A DNA stretch of 64,000 bases from Pseudidiomarina terrestris (GTDB lineage: Bacteria > Pseudomonadota > Gammaproteobacteria > Enterobacterales > Alteromonadaceae), in assembly GCF_030466405.1 (NCBI RefSeq), contig NZ_JAGGJF010000002.1, positions 310,001 through 374,000 on the forward strand. Direction: 5' to 3'. Both the position numbers and the translations under genes were made by a program. Below, piece after piece: positions 33,117-42,446 of the stretch (position 1 is the first letter of the stretch; each line of letters opens with the position of its first letter). The notes below the pieces were generated by a model, which ran no database searches, was not told where the DNA came from, and was given only the letters and a program-made list of their open reading frames with translations.

Positions 33117-34148
33117 ATGAGTTATGTGAAAGTTGCTCTCGCACTTGGCTCTGGTGCAGCACGTGGCTGGTCTCATATTGGCGTTATAAAGGCGCTCAAC
33201 GATATGGGGATCGAAGTGAACATGGTTGCAGGAACATCAATCGGCTCCCTTGTGGGGGCCGGTTTTGCTTCTGGCAGACTGAACGAGCTTGAGGAATGGG
33301 TGCGTGATATGGGCCGTTGGCAGGTGTTTAATCTGCTTGATTTTGGCTTTAGCCATGGCGGCATTATTCAAGGTGAAAAAGTCTTTAGTCACGCCCGGGA
33401 ACGCTTCGGAAGCGTTGAAATCGAAGACCTCGATGTGGTCTATGGCGCGGTCGCTACCGACCTGTACACAGGTCGTGAAGTCTGGTTACGTAAAGGTGAC
33501 ATCTACCATGCCGCACGGGCATCTTGTTCGATGCCAGGTTTGCTTGCCCCGGCCGCACATAATGGCCGCTGGCTGGTCGATGGTGGTTTGGTGAATCCCG
33601 TCCCGGTTTCGCTTTGCCGGGCTTTGGGCGCGGACTTTGTGATTGCCGTCCACTTGAATTCACAGTTAAACAATGCCGCCATCGAAGCGCGCGGTAAACA
33701 TAGTCCTCCTGCACCAGAACCTCAGGCAGACATCCATGCAATGCCTAAGGTACGCACCACAGCGGTCGAATCAGGTGAGCAGGACGAGGTCTCCGAGCTG
33801 GTGAAACAGGAAGAAGCAGAAGGCGATGAGGGCTTTTTCAAAAACTTCCTAACTGCCAGTGGTCAATATTGGGACACCGTGGTCGATAAATTTAGTGGGC
33901 CCGCACATAAAGCTCCGGGCATGTTTGGTGTTATGGCAGGCGCTATCGATATTATGCAGGAACGTATTACCAAAGGTCGGATTGCTGGTGATCCACCGGA
34001 TATCCTGATTCAGCCGAAGCTTGGGCATATTGGCCTGTTAGAGTTTGAACGCGGCAACGAAGCTATCGATTTAGGTTATGAGACCACCATGCGGATGAAA
34101 GATTACATCCTGAGCGAATTGGAGCTTTACGCAGAGCGCCGCGGCTAA
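33117..34148 (+). CDS. rssA: Patatin-like phospholipase, RssA family
   Basis: A 343-residue patatin-fold protein. The oxyanion stretch (GSGAARGWSHIGV), the nucleophile elbow GTSIG with Ser41, and the catalytic Asp155 in VDGGLVNPVP are all present, so the Ser-Asp dyad is intact. E. coli RssA is about 300 residues; the extra length comes from an acidic middle segment (about residues 200-240). Physiological substrates are not established for the family. RssA is paired with the RpoS regulator RssB in E. coli; no rssB is visible here. Confidence 0.88.
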   Translation: MSYVKVALALGSGAARGWSHIGVIKALNDMGIEVNMVAGTSIGSLVGAGFASGRLNELEEWVRDMGRWQVFNLLDFGFSHGGIIQGEKVFSHARERFGSVEIEDLDVVYGAVATDLYTGREVWLRKGDIYHAARASCSMPGLLAPAAHNGRWLVDGGLVNPVPVSLCRALGADFVIAVHLNSQLNNAAIEARGKHSPPAPEPQADIHAMPKVRTTAVESGEQDEVSELVKQEEAEGDEGFFKNFLTASGQYWDTVVDKFSGPAHKAPGMFGVMAGAIDIMQERITKGRIAGDPPDILIQPKLGHIGLLEFERGNEAIDLGYETTMRMKDYILSELELYAERRG

Positions 34149-34167
34149 TAGTTGTGTTTCACCAATA

Positions 34168-34197
34168 AAAAAACCGCAGCCTGAGCTGCGGTTTTTT
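34168..34197. terminator. Bidirectional terminator between rssA and putP
   Basis: A 13-bp perfect stem AAAAAACCGCAGC / GCTGCGGTTTTTT with loop CTGA gives a T-run on both strands. It lies between two convergent genes. Confidence 0.93.
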
Positions 34198-34221
34198 ATT
34201 GGCGAATACCAATCTGTCTGA

Positions 34222-35745
34222 TTAGTATTTTTCCATCTCGCGTTCCATCTCTTCGAAGGTACTGCGTATGTTTTGCTCAGGCTCAGTAGTTGCGAGGCTG
34301 GCCACAATAACGGCAATAGTACAAAGAATGAAGCCAGGGATGATTTCGTAGACAAAGCTACTTAACGTTTGACCATCAATCACTGGAACGTAGATGCAGA
34401 ACAGTACTGTCGCAGCACCCACCAGCATACCTGCTAAGGCACCATGACGGTTCATACGTTTCCAGAACAGGCTGAGAATAATCACCGGACCGAAAGCAGC
34501 ACCGAAGCCTGCCCAGGCGTTCGCAACCAGGCTCAGAATGGTGTTTTCCGGATTCCAGGCCAGGGCGATGGCCACCAGAGAAACAATCAAGACCGAGATG
34601 CGACCCACCAGAACCAGTTCTTTCTGGCTGGCACCACGGCGCAAGAACGCCTTATAAAAATCCTCGGTCAGCGAGCTAGACGTCACCAGCAACTGCGATG
34701 AAATGGTACTCATAATGGCCGCCAGAATGGCAGCTAACAAGAAGCCAGCGATAAGTGGATGGAACAGGAATTGTGAGAAGATGATAAAGATGGTTTCAGC
34801 ATCTTTTAACACCATCTTGGTTTCCACCACATAAGCGATACCAACGAAACCCGTTACCATGGCACCAATGATGGAAACCGTCATCCAGGTGATACCAATA
34901 CGGCGTGCGGCCGGAATATCTTTCACCGAGCGAATGGCCATAAAGCGCACAATAATATGTGGCTGACCAAAATAACCAAGACCCCACGCAAGTAAGGAAA
35001 TGATCCCGAGGAACGACAACTGGTTCAGCATCGGGTCGGCTATTGCACCGTCGCGGAAGAAATCCAGGAAATCAGGGTTAATCGTACGCACTTGATCTGT
35101 TACTGAAGTCATGCCACCTAAATCGAAGATCGCAACGATAGGCACCAAAACCAACGCGACAAACATGATACAACCTTGCACGAAGTCGGTCATACTCACC
35201 GCTAAGAAGCCACCAAATAGTGTATAGGCACAGACCACCCCGGCAGTGACCCAAAGACCAAGGCTGTACTCAAGGCCAAAAGCAGAACTGGCGAATAGCT
35301 TGCCACCGGCAACCAGACTTGCGGAGGTGTAGAGGGTGAAGAAGATGATAATGACTAAAGAGGAAAACACCCGCAATAACCGTGCTTTATCGTTAAAACG
35401 GTTAGCGAAGTAGTCGGGAATTGTGATGGAGTCATTCGCTACTTCGGTGTACATGCGTAGACGTGGAGCAACAATAATGTAGTTGAGATACGCACCGACA
35501 ACCAAGCCGACGGCAATCCACAGTTGCGAAACACCAGAAACGTAAATCGCGCCGGGTAGTCCCATGAGCATCCAGCCGCTCATGTCTGATGCACCGGCAG
35601 AAAGCGCGGTAACTCCTGGACCTAATCCACGTCCGCCCAGCATGTAGCCAGATATATCGTCGGTAGATTTTTTATAAGCGTACAGTCCAATCCCCAGCAT
35701 TGCTATGAAATAGAGCGCTAATGATAAAAGCGTACCTGTTTCCAA
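34222..35745 (-). CDS. putP: Sodium/proline symporter PutP
   Basis: A 507-residue sodium:solute symporter (SSS family) with about 13 transmembrane helices. LGGRGLGPGVTALSAGASDMSGWMLMGLPGA is the PutP hallmark, followed by GYFGQPHIIVRFMAI. The start codon is TTG, supported by AAGGAG 9 nt upstream inside the last codons of sapF; only 4 nt separate the sapF stop from this start. It therefore reads as the last gene of the pspF-sap run. No putA is present in the window. Confidence 0.95.
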   Translation of the reverse strand: METGTLLSLALYFIAMLGIGLYAYKKSTDDISGYMLGGRGLGPGVTALSAGASDMSGWMLMGLPGAIYVSGVSQLWIAVGLVVGAYLNYIIVAPRLRMYTEVANDSITIPDYFANRFNDKARLLRVFSSLVIIIFFTLYTSASLVAGGKLFASSAFGLEYSLGLWVTAGVVCAYTLFGGFLAVSMTDFVQGCIMFVALVLVPIVAIFDLGGMTSVTDQVRTINPDFLDFFRDGAIADPMLNQLSFLGIISLLAWGLGYFGQPHIIVRFMAIRSVKDIPAARRIGITWMTVSIIGAMVTGFVGIAYVVETKMVLKDAETIFIIFSQFLFHPLIAGFLLAAILAAIMSTISSQLLVTSSSLTEDFYKAFLRRGASQKELVLVGRISVLIVSLVAIALAWNPENTILSLVANAWAGFGAAFGPVIILSLFWKRMNRHGALAGMLVGAATVLFCIYVPVIDGQTLSSFVYEIIPGFILCTIAVIVASLATTEPEQNIRSTFEEMEREMEKY

Positions 35746-35749
35746 AGCT

Positions 35750-36550
35750 TTACTCCTTTATTGTTGTATGTAACGGCACCTTGTAATTATGTTCTGAGTG
35801 CAACAGTGTTTTTGTTAATTGCTCCTCAGGGTGATTGATCAGTGCCTGCGTCGTTCCAAACTCAATCATTTTACCACGATGCATTATTAAGATCTTGTCT
35901 GAAAGATGTTTCACGATCTCCGCCGAATGCGAGACGAAAATGAAGGAAATACCCATATCTTGCTGGAGATCCAGGATAAGATTAATGATTTGAGCTCTAA
36001 TCGATGGATCCAGCGCAACAAAGGCTTCATCGGCAACAACGATCTGCGGCTCCAGCACGATGGCGCGAGCGATACAAACACGCTGTTGCTGGCCACTGGA
36101 AAGCATATGTGGATAAAAGCCAAAGTGATCGGGTAACAACCCCACTTTATGAAGCGTATCGTAAACGTGTTGCTTCTGCTGTCCCGGAGTCCAGTCGGTG
36201 TTAAAAATCAAAGCTTCAGTCAACTGCTGGCCAACGGTGATTTGCGGATTCAGGGAACGCAAGCTGTCTTGAAATATCATGCGCACATACCGGCAGCGCT
36301 GTTGATCGGTCATGCTACTCAGCGCCTGCCCATTGAGAAACAGCTCGCCAGTCGTCGGCCGTTCAGCGCCGGCAATAATCTTGGCGATGGTCGACTTACC
36401 CGAGCCTGTTTCTCCCATAATGGCCAGCGTTTCACCACGCTCAAGAGAAAAGTTCACCGGTTCCAGCGCGCAGATCCGTTTACCGGGCGTCCAGCCGGTT
36501 TTGTGCACGTAATATTTGCTGATATCCCGTACCTCAAGAAGCTTAGTCAT
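35750..36550 (-). CDS. sapF: Peptide ABC transporter ATP-binding protein SapF
   Basis: A 266-residue ABC ATPase of the SapABCDF importer, linked to antimicrobial-peptide resistance and, in E. coli, putrescine export and Trk potassium uptake. Walker A is GETGSGKST, signature LSSGQQQRVCIARA, Walker B IVVADEAFVALD. I use the ATG at 36550 (MTKLLEVRDISKYYVH), which overlaps sapD by 8 bp; the frame is open 20 codons further upstream but that part is not family-like. The Walker B carries DEAF where most ABC proteins have DEPT, as in SapF relatives. Confidence 0.93.
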   Translation of the reverse strand: MTKLLEVRDISKYYVHKTGWTPGKRICALEPVNFSLERGETLAIMGETGSGKSTIAKIIAGAERPTTGELFLNGQALSSMTDQQRCRYVRMIFQDSLRSLNPQITVGQQLTEALIFNTDWTPGQQKQHVYDTLHKVGLLPDHFGFYPHMLSSGQQQRVCIARAIVLEPQIVVADEAFVALDPSIRAQIINLILDLQQDMGISFIFVSHSAEIVKHLSDKILIMHRGKMIEFGTTQALINHPEEQLTKTLLHSEHNYKVPLHTTIKE

Positions 36551-37538
36551 GCTCGGGATCCTCCCACAATGGGTAGTGACAGGAATAGTCTTGTTGTTGT
36601 TTTCGGGCAAGTTCAGGTTTCACCACGCAGGCGCTGCGTGCATAGGGACAGCGCGGACCCAGACGACAACCGATGGGCATGTGCTGCAAGGTTGGAATAG
36701 CGCCCGAAAGCGTCGGCAAACGCGTTTGCGGTGCTTTATTCTGACTGAATAAGCTCATACTCAGCATAGCTTCGGTGTACGGGTGCAAAGGAGACTGCAT
36801 CACCTGTTCAGTGGGGCCGCTCTCCATCAGCTGGCCGCAATAAATTAGACTGATGTGCTGACTTTCTGGCACCACTGCAGTGAGATCCTGAGTGATCATC
36901 AAAATCGACATACCCTGACCGCCGCTTAATTTCGCCAGCAAACGATAAATCTGTGAACGGGTATTGGGCTCCATCGCCGTGGTTGGCTCATCGGCAATAA
37001 GCAGCTTGGGATTATGGGCGATTGCCATGGCGATACTGATTTTCTGCGCCAGCCCTTCCGAGAGTTCATGGGGATAGCTTTCCATGACCTCTTTAGTATC
37101 TTTGATTCCGACCCTGTGTAGCAGGCGTTCTGCACGAGTCTGGCGATCCGCACGGCGTTTTAAATAAATGCCCGTGAGGTCGCCGACGGGGATCGTTTCG
37201 CGAAGTTGGGCGCCAACTTTATCATTGGGATCCAGATAAGTACTGGGGTCCTGGAAAATCATCGCCATGTCGCGACCGGTGACGATGCGCCGTTGCGCAT
37301 TATTGAGAGCGAGCAGGTCGTAATGGCGCCACCAAAGCCTGTCCGCGGTAATTTTCCAGCGCGGATTGATGAAACCTAAAATGGCTTTGGCTAGCAAGCT
37401 TTTGCCGGAACCAGACTCACCCACCAAGGTATGAATTTCACCTTCGGCGAGTTGCAGATTAAAACGGTCAAGGACCCGTACCGGGCCATTTTCTGTTTCC
37501 AGTTCGATGGTGAGGTTACGGATATCCAAAATACTCAT
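36543..37538 (-). CDS. sapD: Peptide ABC transporter ATP-binding protein SapD
   Basis: A 331-residue ABC ATPase. Walker A is GESGSGKSLLAKAI, Walker B LLIADEPTTAMEP. The signature loop reads LSEGLAQKISIAMA, a degenerate form of LSGGQ of the kind found in SapD. The C-terminal oligopeptide-transporter extension carries RLGPRCPYARSAC. Overlaps sapC by 4 bp and sapF by 8 bp. Confidence 0.94.
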   Translation of the reverse strand: MSILDIRNLTIELETENGPVRVLDRFNLQLAEGEIHTLVGESGSGKSLLAKAILGFINPRWKITADRLWWRHYDLLALNNAQRRIVTGRDMAMIFQDPSTYLDPNDKVGAQLRETIPVGDLTGIYLKRRADRQTRAERLLHRVGIKDTKEVMESYPHELSEGLAQKISIAMAIAHNPKLLIADEPTTAMEPNTRSQIYRLLAKLSGGQGMSILMITQDLTAVVPESQHISLIYCGQLMESGPTEQVMQSPLHPYTEAMLSMSLFSQNKAPQTRLPTLSGAIPTLQHMPIGCRLGPRCPYARSACVVKPELARKQQQDYSCHYPLWEDPEHD

Positions 37539-38431
37539 GAGTTACGAACCCGTTCAGCGATGGCAGCACGGATGCTATCACCGAGCACATTAATCGAAAG
37601 GATGGTCAGGAACAGCGCCAGGCCAGGCAATATCATCATCCACGGTGAAACATACACCTGGTCAAGACTGCGCGCTAACATGGTGCCCCATTCCGGAGCT
37701 GGTGCTTGTACTCCCAAGCCTAAAAAGCCAAGCGCTGCGATATCAAGAATCGCTGTCGATAGGGCGAAGGTGGTTTGCATGACCAGCACGCTGGTGATGT
37801 TGGGAAAAATAACCCGGGTGAGCATGTACCAGCGATTGACACCATTTAAACGTGAGGCCGTCACATACTCTTTATAGCGCTCGTCGTAGATGGCGTTATG
37901 TACGACATGAATGAACTGCGGTATCAACACCAGGGTAATGGCAAACATGACGTTGATCAGTGATGGCCCGAGGATGGCAATAATCACCAGCGCTAGCAAC
38001 AGTGACGGGATGGACAAAATCACATCCAGCATATGGTTTAGAGCAGAGGATTGCACGCCACGCGACATACCGGCCCAGGCGCCAATAGTGACACCGACGA
38101 TGGCCGCAACCAGCACGGCAATGAGTGGGTAGCCAAGACTGTAAACGGAACCGGCAATGATGCGAGAGAGCATATCGCGACCCAGGTCGTCAGTACCGAA
38201 TAAGAATCGAATCTCGCCTTGATCGGACCAGCTCGGTGGTTGCAGAATGGCATCCGAGAATTGCGCATCCGGATTAAATGGCGTGATCAACGGTGACAGC
38301 AGCATCATCGCTAATGACAGCGCAAGAATATAAAAAGCAACCACTGCAAAGGGGTTGGCATTCATGTGCAACCAGATCTGCCGTAATGGCGATGGCTCTC
38401 GTTGTTGGAAATAGATATTAGCGTTCTGCAT
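37535..38431 (-). CDS. sapC: Peptide ABC transporter permease SapC
   Basis: A 298-residue inner-membrane permease of the DppC/OppC type. An N-terminal helix (VVAFYILALSLAMMLLSPL) is followed by the binding-protein-dependent transport domain, with the EAA-type loop around YVTASRLNGVNRWYMLTRVIFPN. I use the ATG at 38431 (MQNANIYFQQREPSPL), as in E. coli SapC, overlapping sapB by 14 bp; a longer frame begins in sapB. Confidence 0.93.
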   Translation of the reverse strand: MQNANIYFQQREPSPLRQIWLHMNANPFAVVAFYILALSLAMMLLSPLITPFNPDAQFSDAILQPPSWSDQGEIRFLFGTDDLGRDMLSRIIAGSVYSLGYPLIAVLVAAIVGVTIGAWAGMSRGVQSSALNHMLDVILSIPSLLLALVIIAILGPSLINVMFAITLVLIPQFIHVVHNAIYDERYKEYVTASRLNGVNRWYMLTRVIFPNITSVLVMQTTFALSTAILDIAALGFLGLGVQAPAPEWGTMLARSLDQVYVSPWMMILPGLALFLTILSINVLGDSIRAAIAERVRNS

Positions 38432-39449
38432 ACAATTCCTTGCGTACCTGAGGGTAGCGCCAAGCATGAAACAGCTCTACGCAAACATTGACCAACAGTA
38501 TCAGTGTCGCAAAAGCGAATAAACCACCTTGCATCACTGGGTAGTCGCGCTCATAAATACTTTTCACCAGCCAGCTGCCCAGACCGGGCCAGTTAAATAT
38601 AACCTCGGTCACGATAATATTACTCATCAGTACGCTGAACATCAGACCAAGCTGGCGAACCACGGGTTGCATGGTATTGGGCAACACATGGCGGAGTAAG
38701 ATCCGGGATTCGGAGAGGCCACGGGCTCGCGCAGCTCGGATGTAGTTCTGCTGCAGTACTTCTAGCATACTATTGCGGGTGGTCCGCATCAGCATGGTTG
38801 CCGGCATGATGGCAAGCACAATAACGGGTAACCATAAGTGGTTAATGGCATCAAGTAGCGCAGCGGTTTTGTAGGGGTTGTCACTGACGAGAATATCAAG
38901 AATGATGGAGCCGCTGTTCACCTCGACATCAAACAAGGGATTGATCTGGCCTGAGATCGGAGTCCAGCCGAGCTTGACGGCAAATAGCAAAATGAGTAAC
39001 TGCGCAAGCCAGAATACCGGAATCGAGTAGGCGCTCAGACTGATTCCCATGATCAGACGGTCCATGCTGCCGCGTTGCTGTCCGGCAGCATACACGCCCA
39101 TTGGCGCGCCGAGCGCCATGGCGAAAATCATAGCTAACAGAGCAAGCTCTAAAGTACCGCCTAACAGCGGCAATAATTCGCCAAATACGTTACGTTGATT
39201 GGTTAACGACTGGCCCCAGTCTCCCTGGGTAAAGTGACCTAAGAAGTTCAGGTACTGGCTGAAGATAGACGCGTCAAAATCACGGGCAGCGAAGGCCTGT
39301 TGGTAAGCAAGAGTGTCGCTGGCACGAATACCGGTCATATTGGTAAGCGCATCGCCGGGGAAAAAATAATTCAAGCTGAACAGGAACACCGTCAGCAGCC
39401 ATAGCGTAACGATAAGCAGGGTGAGACGGCGCAAGGTGTAGCGAATCAT
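38418..39449 (-). CDS. sapB: Peptide ABC transporter permease SapB
   Basis: A 343-residue inner-membrane permease of the DppB/OppB type with about six helices. The N-terminus (YTLRRLTLLIVTLWLLTVFLFSL) and the EAA-type loop (NYIRAARARGLSESRILLRHVLPN) are typical. Overlaps sapA by 4 bp. Confidence 0.95.
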   Translation of the reverse strand: MIRYTLRRLTLLIVTLWLLTVFLFSLNYFFPGDALTNMTGIRASDTLAYQQAFAARDFDASIFSQYLNFLGHFTQGDWGQSLTNQRNVFGELLPLLGGTLELALLAMIFAMALGAPMGVYAAGQQRGSMDRLIMGISLSAYSIPVFWLAQLLILLFAVKLGWTPISGQINPLFDVEVNSGSIILDILVSDNPYKTAALLDAINHLWLPVIVLAIMPATMLMRTTRNSMLEVLQQNYIRAARARGLSESRILLRHVLPNTMQPVVRQLGLMFSVLMSNIIVTEVIFNWPGLGSWLVKSIYERDYPVMQGGLFAFATLILLVNVCVELFHAWRYPQVRKELYAER

Positions 39450-41083
39450 GGCTGCTCCCCGGTGTCTGTTGAACTGGCCCGGTAGGCGTGACGGAAGTTT
39501 ACGCCACCGTAGGCGGGCACTTCAACACCATGAATATCACTACGATGCGCCTGAAAGCGCATGGAGTTGGCGATGGGCACTAACGGCGCCTCACGGTAAA
39601 TCCAGTTTTCAATTTCCTGATATAGTTTCTTACGGCTGTCGGTTTCCGGCTCGCTTATTGCTTGCATCAACAGCTGATCAAATTCGGGTTCGCACCAGTT
39701 GGCACGATTGGTACCGACATTCAGCGCTGCGCAGCTCAGTAACGGACGAAAAAAATTATCGGGATCGGCATTATCAGCGATCCAACCGATGAGTACGCTG
39801 TCATGCTCATCGCGGGCCAGGCGGCGACGGAAGGCATTCCACTCGTAGCTGACTATATTGGCCCGTACCCCAATTTGGGCGAGGTCAGACTGGATCAGCT
39901 CCGCCATTTTCTGGGCGTTTGGATTGTAAGCCCGTTGTACCGGCATGGCCCAGATATCGAATTCGAAACCTTCTTCAAAGCCTGCCGCGGCGAGTAACGC
40001 CTGGGCGCGTTCGGGATCATAACCATAGGTTTGATCGACTGGGCTGTATGCCCAGGAGGTTTCGGGCAAGACCCCCGTCGCAAGTCGCGCGTTACCATTG
40101 TAGATGGTTTGGATAATGGCCTCTCGATTGACTGCACTGGCCAGCGCCCGCCTCACCAGGACGTTATCAAAGGGGGGGTGGTCGGTATTGAAGGCCCAGA
40201 ACGCGATATTGGGATTAACGGTGCTGGAGATCTGAATTTCATCACCGGTATCAAGCTCGGCGAGCTCTTCCACCAAAGGGTAGGGAATGACATCGCATTC
40301 GCCAGTGATCAATTTAAGCATGCGTTTATTGGCGTTCTGAGTGATGGAGTACACCAGTTGTTCGATGCGGGCAGGGTCACGCCAATAGTCGTCGTGGCGG
40401 TGGTAACGGATAATAAGATCTTTGCGGAACTCTTCAAAAACAAAAGGTCCTGTGCCTATCGGTTGCTTGTCGATAAGGTCAGGTTCGCCCCGGGCGAGCA
40501 GCTCAGCGCCGTACTCGGCAGACAGGATAATGGCAAAATCCGTGGCTAAGTTCGCCAGAAAAGAACTGTCACTGCGTTTTAAATAGAAATCCACAGTGGT
40601 GGCATTCACCGCAACAACATCAGTAATCAGACGATTTAAGCCGCTGGCGGTGAAAAACGGATAGTTACCGCCATTCACTTCGTGGTAAGGATGGCTTTCC
40701 TCCAGCCACCGCTTAAAACTAAACACCACATCATCGGCATTAAAGTGGCGGCTGGGTGTGAACCAGGGCGCACTGTGGAAGTTAACATTCGGGCGTAACA
40801 TGAAGCGATAACGTTTGCCCTGATCCAGTGCTTGCCAGGATTCGGCCAACGCAGGCCTGAATTTCTGTTGTGCGTCATCGTAATCGAGCAGACGGTCATA
40901 AAGCTGAGCAGAGGTCGCATCAATGGTAGTGCCCGACGTACCCAACTGGGGGTTGAAACTCTCGGGGTTACCCTCAGAACAATAGACGATCCCATTACGT
41001 AGCGGGGGGACATCGTCCGGATTCGGCGAACAGGCCGCCAACGTTATGATCGGGGTAAGTAACCACAGTCGCCAAATGCTCAT
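39446..41083 (-). CDS. sapA: Peptide ABC transporter substrate-binding protein SapA, predicted lipoprotein
   Basis: A 545-residue SBP of the oligopeptide-binding family. VYCSEGNPESFNPQLGTSGTTIDATSAQLYDRLLDYD and DPDNFFRPLLSCAALN are SapA-like blocks. The N-terminus WLLTPIITLAAC is a lipobox with Cys18 followed by Ser, so it should be lipid-anchored, unlike the soluble periplasmic SapA of E. coli. Its ATG follows the pspF stop with no intervening base. Confidence 0.93.
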   Translation of the reverse strand: MSIWRLWLLTPIITLAACSPNPDDVPPLRNGIVYCSEGNPESFNPQLGTSGTTIDATSAQLYDRLLDYDDAQQKFRPALAESWQALDQGKRYRFMLRPNVNFHSAPWFTPSRHFNADDVVFSFKRWLEESHPYHEVNGGNYPFFTASGLNRLITDVVAVNATTVDFYLKRSDSSFLANLATDFAIILSAEYGAELLARGEPDLIDKQPIGTGPFVFEEFRKDLIIRYHRHDDYWRDPARIEQLVYSITQNANKRMLKLITGECDVIPYPLVEELAELDTGDEIQISSTVNPNIAFWAFNTDHPPFDNVLVRRALASAVNREAIIQTIYNGNARLATGVLPETSWAYSPVDQTYGYDPERAQALLAAAGFEEGFEFDIWAMPVQRAYNPNAQKMAELIQSDLAQIGVRANIVSYEWNAFRRRLARDEHDSVLIGWIADNADPDNFFRPLLSCAALNVGTNRANWCEPEFDQLLMQAISEPETDSRKKLYQEIENWIYREAPLVPIANSMRFQAHRSDIHGVEVPAYGGVNFRHAYRASSTDTGEQP

Positions 41084-42172
41084 TTAATTCGTTGATCCGT
41101 CGAGTAATTGATACTTTTTCAAGTAGCCTCTTAACTGATGATAGGTGAGACCCAGAAGTTCTGCTGTTTTCTTTTGGTTAAATTGTGCATGGCGCAGCGC
41201 CTGTTGTAAAACTTCGGTCTCGTAATTGGCAGTCACTTCTTTGAAATCAATGGCGCCGCAATTAAAGTCAATGGCTGAAGCCGTTGCCACCAGTGCTGGT
41301 GTTGCTGTCTCGTCGTTGGTACTGGTACCGGTGGCGGCTTCAGGCTGTGCGTTAGTGGCGGTTTGCCGGTGTGCGGCAGGCTTGGGCCGCCAGGGGCTGG
41401 CGAAAGGGTCGATGACAATATCGTCTAAGGCGACGGTCTCGTTGGCGAGCCGATAGACAGAACGCTCAACCACGTTTTTTAACTCGCGAATATTACCGGG
41501 CCAGGAATACTCTAACAAGGTTTGCCGGGCGCGTTGGGTAAAGCCATTAAAAATGCCATGGCCGAGTTCTCGTGCCATGTGCACCGCGAAGTGTTCCGCC
41601 AGAATAAGAATATCATCGCGGCGCTCGCGCAGTGGCGGCAGGGTGATGACATCGAACGCCAGACGGTCTAATAAATCTGCGCGAAACTTACCCTGTTCAG
41701 CAAGTTCAGGCAAATCTTCGTTCGTGGCGGCAATCAGACGCACGTCTGTGGTGACAGTTTTACTGCCGCCAACGCGTTCAAATTCTCCGTACTCAATGAC
41801 TCGCAAGATTTTTTCCTGCACCAGTGCCGAAGTATTGGCGAGTTCATCGAGGAACAGGGTGCCCTGGTCAGCGCGCTCAAAGCGGCCCTCGTGGCGTTTT
41901 TGTGCCCCCGTAAAGGCACCCGCTTCATGGCCGAATAACTCACTCTCGAGCAGGCTCTCACTCAGTGCTGCGCAATTGAGTTTAACGTAGCTTTGTTGCC
42001 AACGCTGTGACAGGAAGTGCAGGCGGGAGGCGATAAGCTCCTTGCCGGTGCCCCGTTCACCTATGATAAGTACTGGTTTCGCCAGCGGTGCGATCTGCGA
42101 TACTTGCTCCAGTACCGCAAGAAAACTATTTGCTTCGCCGATGAGATTATCCGCTTCACGTGGGGGACTCAT
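41084..42172 (-). CDS. pspF: Phage shock protein operon transcriptional activator PspF
   Basis: A 362-residue sigma-54 enhancer-binding protein without receiver domain, normally held inactive by PspA. The AAA+ core has Walker A GERGTGKELIAS, the sigma-54 contact loop GAFTGA within LFGHEAGAFTGAQ, Walker B TLFLDELAN and an R-finger region. The C-terminal Fis-type HTH (NQKKTAELLGLTYHQLRGYLKKYQ) is preceded by a longer Ala/Thr-rich linker than in E. coli PspF (about 325-330 residues). Divergent from pspA; followed at once by sapA. Confidence 0.95.
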   Translation of the reverse strand: MSPPREADNLIGEANSFLAVLEQVSQIAPLAKPVLIIGERGTGKELIASRLHFLSQRWQQSYVKLNCAALSESLLESELFGHEAGAFTGAQKRHEGRFERADQGTLFLDELANTSALVQEKILRVIEYGEFERVGGSKTVTTDVRLIAATNEDLPELAEQGKFRADLLDRLAFDVITLPPLRERRDDILILAEHFAVHMARELGHGIFNGFTQRARQTLLEYSWPGNIRELKNVVERSVYRLANETVALDDIVIDPFASPWRPKPAAHRQTATNAQPEAATGTSTNDETATPALVATASAIDFNCGAIDFKEVTANYETEVLQQALRHAQFNQKKTAELLGLTYHQLRGYLKKYQLLDGSTN

Positions 42173-42333
42173 GACAGGCCTCTTTATTATTGTTCTGCTG
42201 TTACTGTAGTAAAACTACTTTATAGTAAGAGTGCTCTTTCTGCTGACCTTTATCAGGGGACCCGAATCCGGGGGACCCAGGAGGCATTGGAATGACCCCG
42301 GTCAGTAACCTTATGTGTGGTTAATTTGGCTAA

Positions 42334-42355
42334 TAGTTAGTGTATTTGATAACTA
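42334..42355. promoter_or_regulatory. Candidate PspF enhancer (upstream activating sequence)
   Basis: TAGTTA-N10-TAACTA is an inverted repeat centred about 113 bp upstream of the predicted pspA transcript start. That is the distance at which PspF binds upstream of E. coli pspA. Assignment rests on position and symmetry only. Confidence 0.4.
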
Positions 42356-42367
42356 GTCAGGGTCAAA

Positions 42368-42380
42368 TAAAAAATTGATA
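42368..42380 (-). promoter_or_regulatory. Probable IHF site in the pspA promoter
   Basis: Read on the minus strand the sequence is TATCAA-TTTT-TTA, a full match to the IHF consensus WATCAA-N4-TTR. It sits between the candidate enhancer and the sigma-54 promoter, where IHF bends DNA at E. coli pspA. Confidence 0.65.
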
Positions 42381-42430
42381 TTATCGGGAAAATACCGGAA
42401 TATCAGCAAATTAACTGGTATTTTAAAAGT

Positions 42431-42446
42431 TGGCACAGTACCTGCA
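42431..42446 (+). promoter_or_regulatory. Sigma-54 promoter of pspABC
   Basis: TGGCAC-AGTAC-CTGCA carries GG and GC at the required 10-nt spacing and matches TGGCACG-N4-TTGC with two mismatches. Transcription would begin near 42458, about 43 nt before pspA. Confidence 0.85.
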
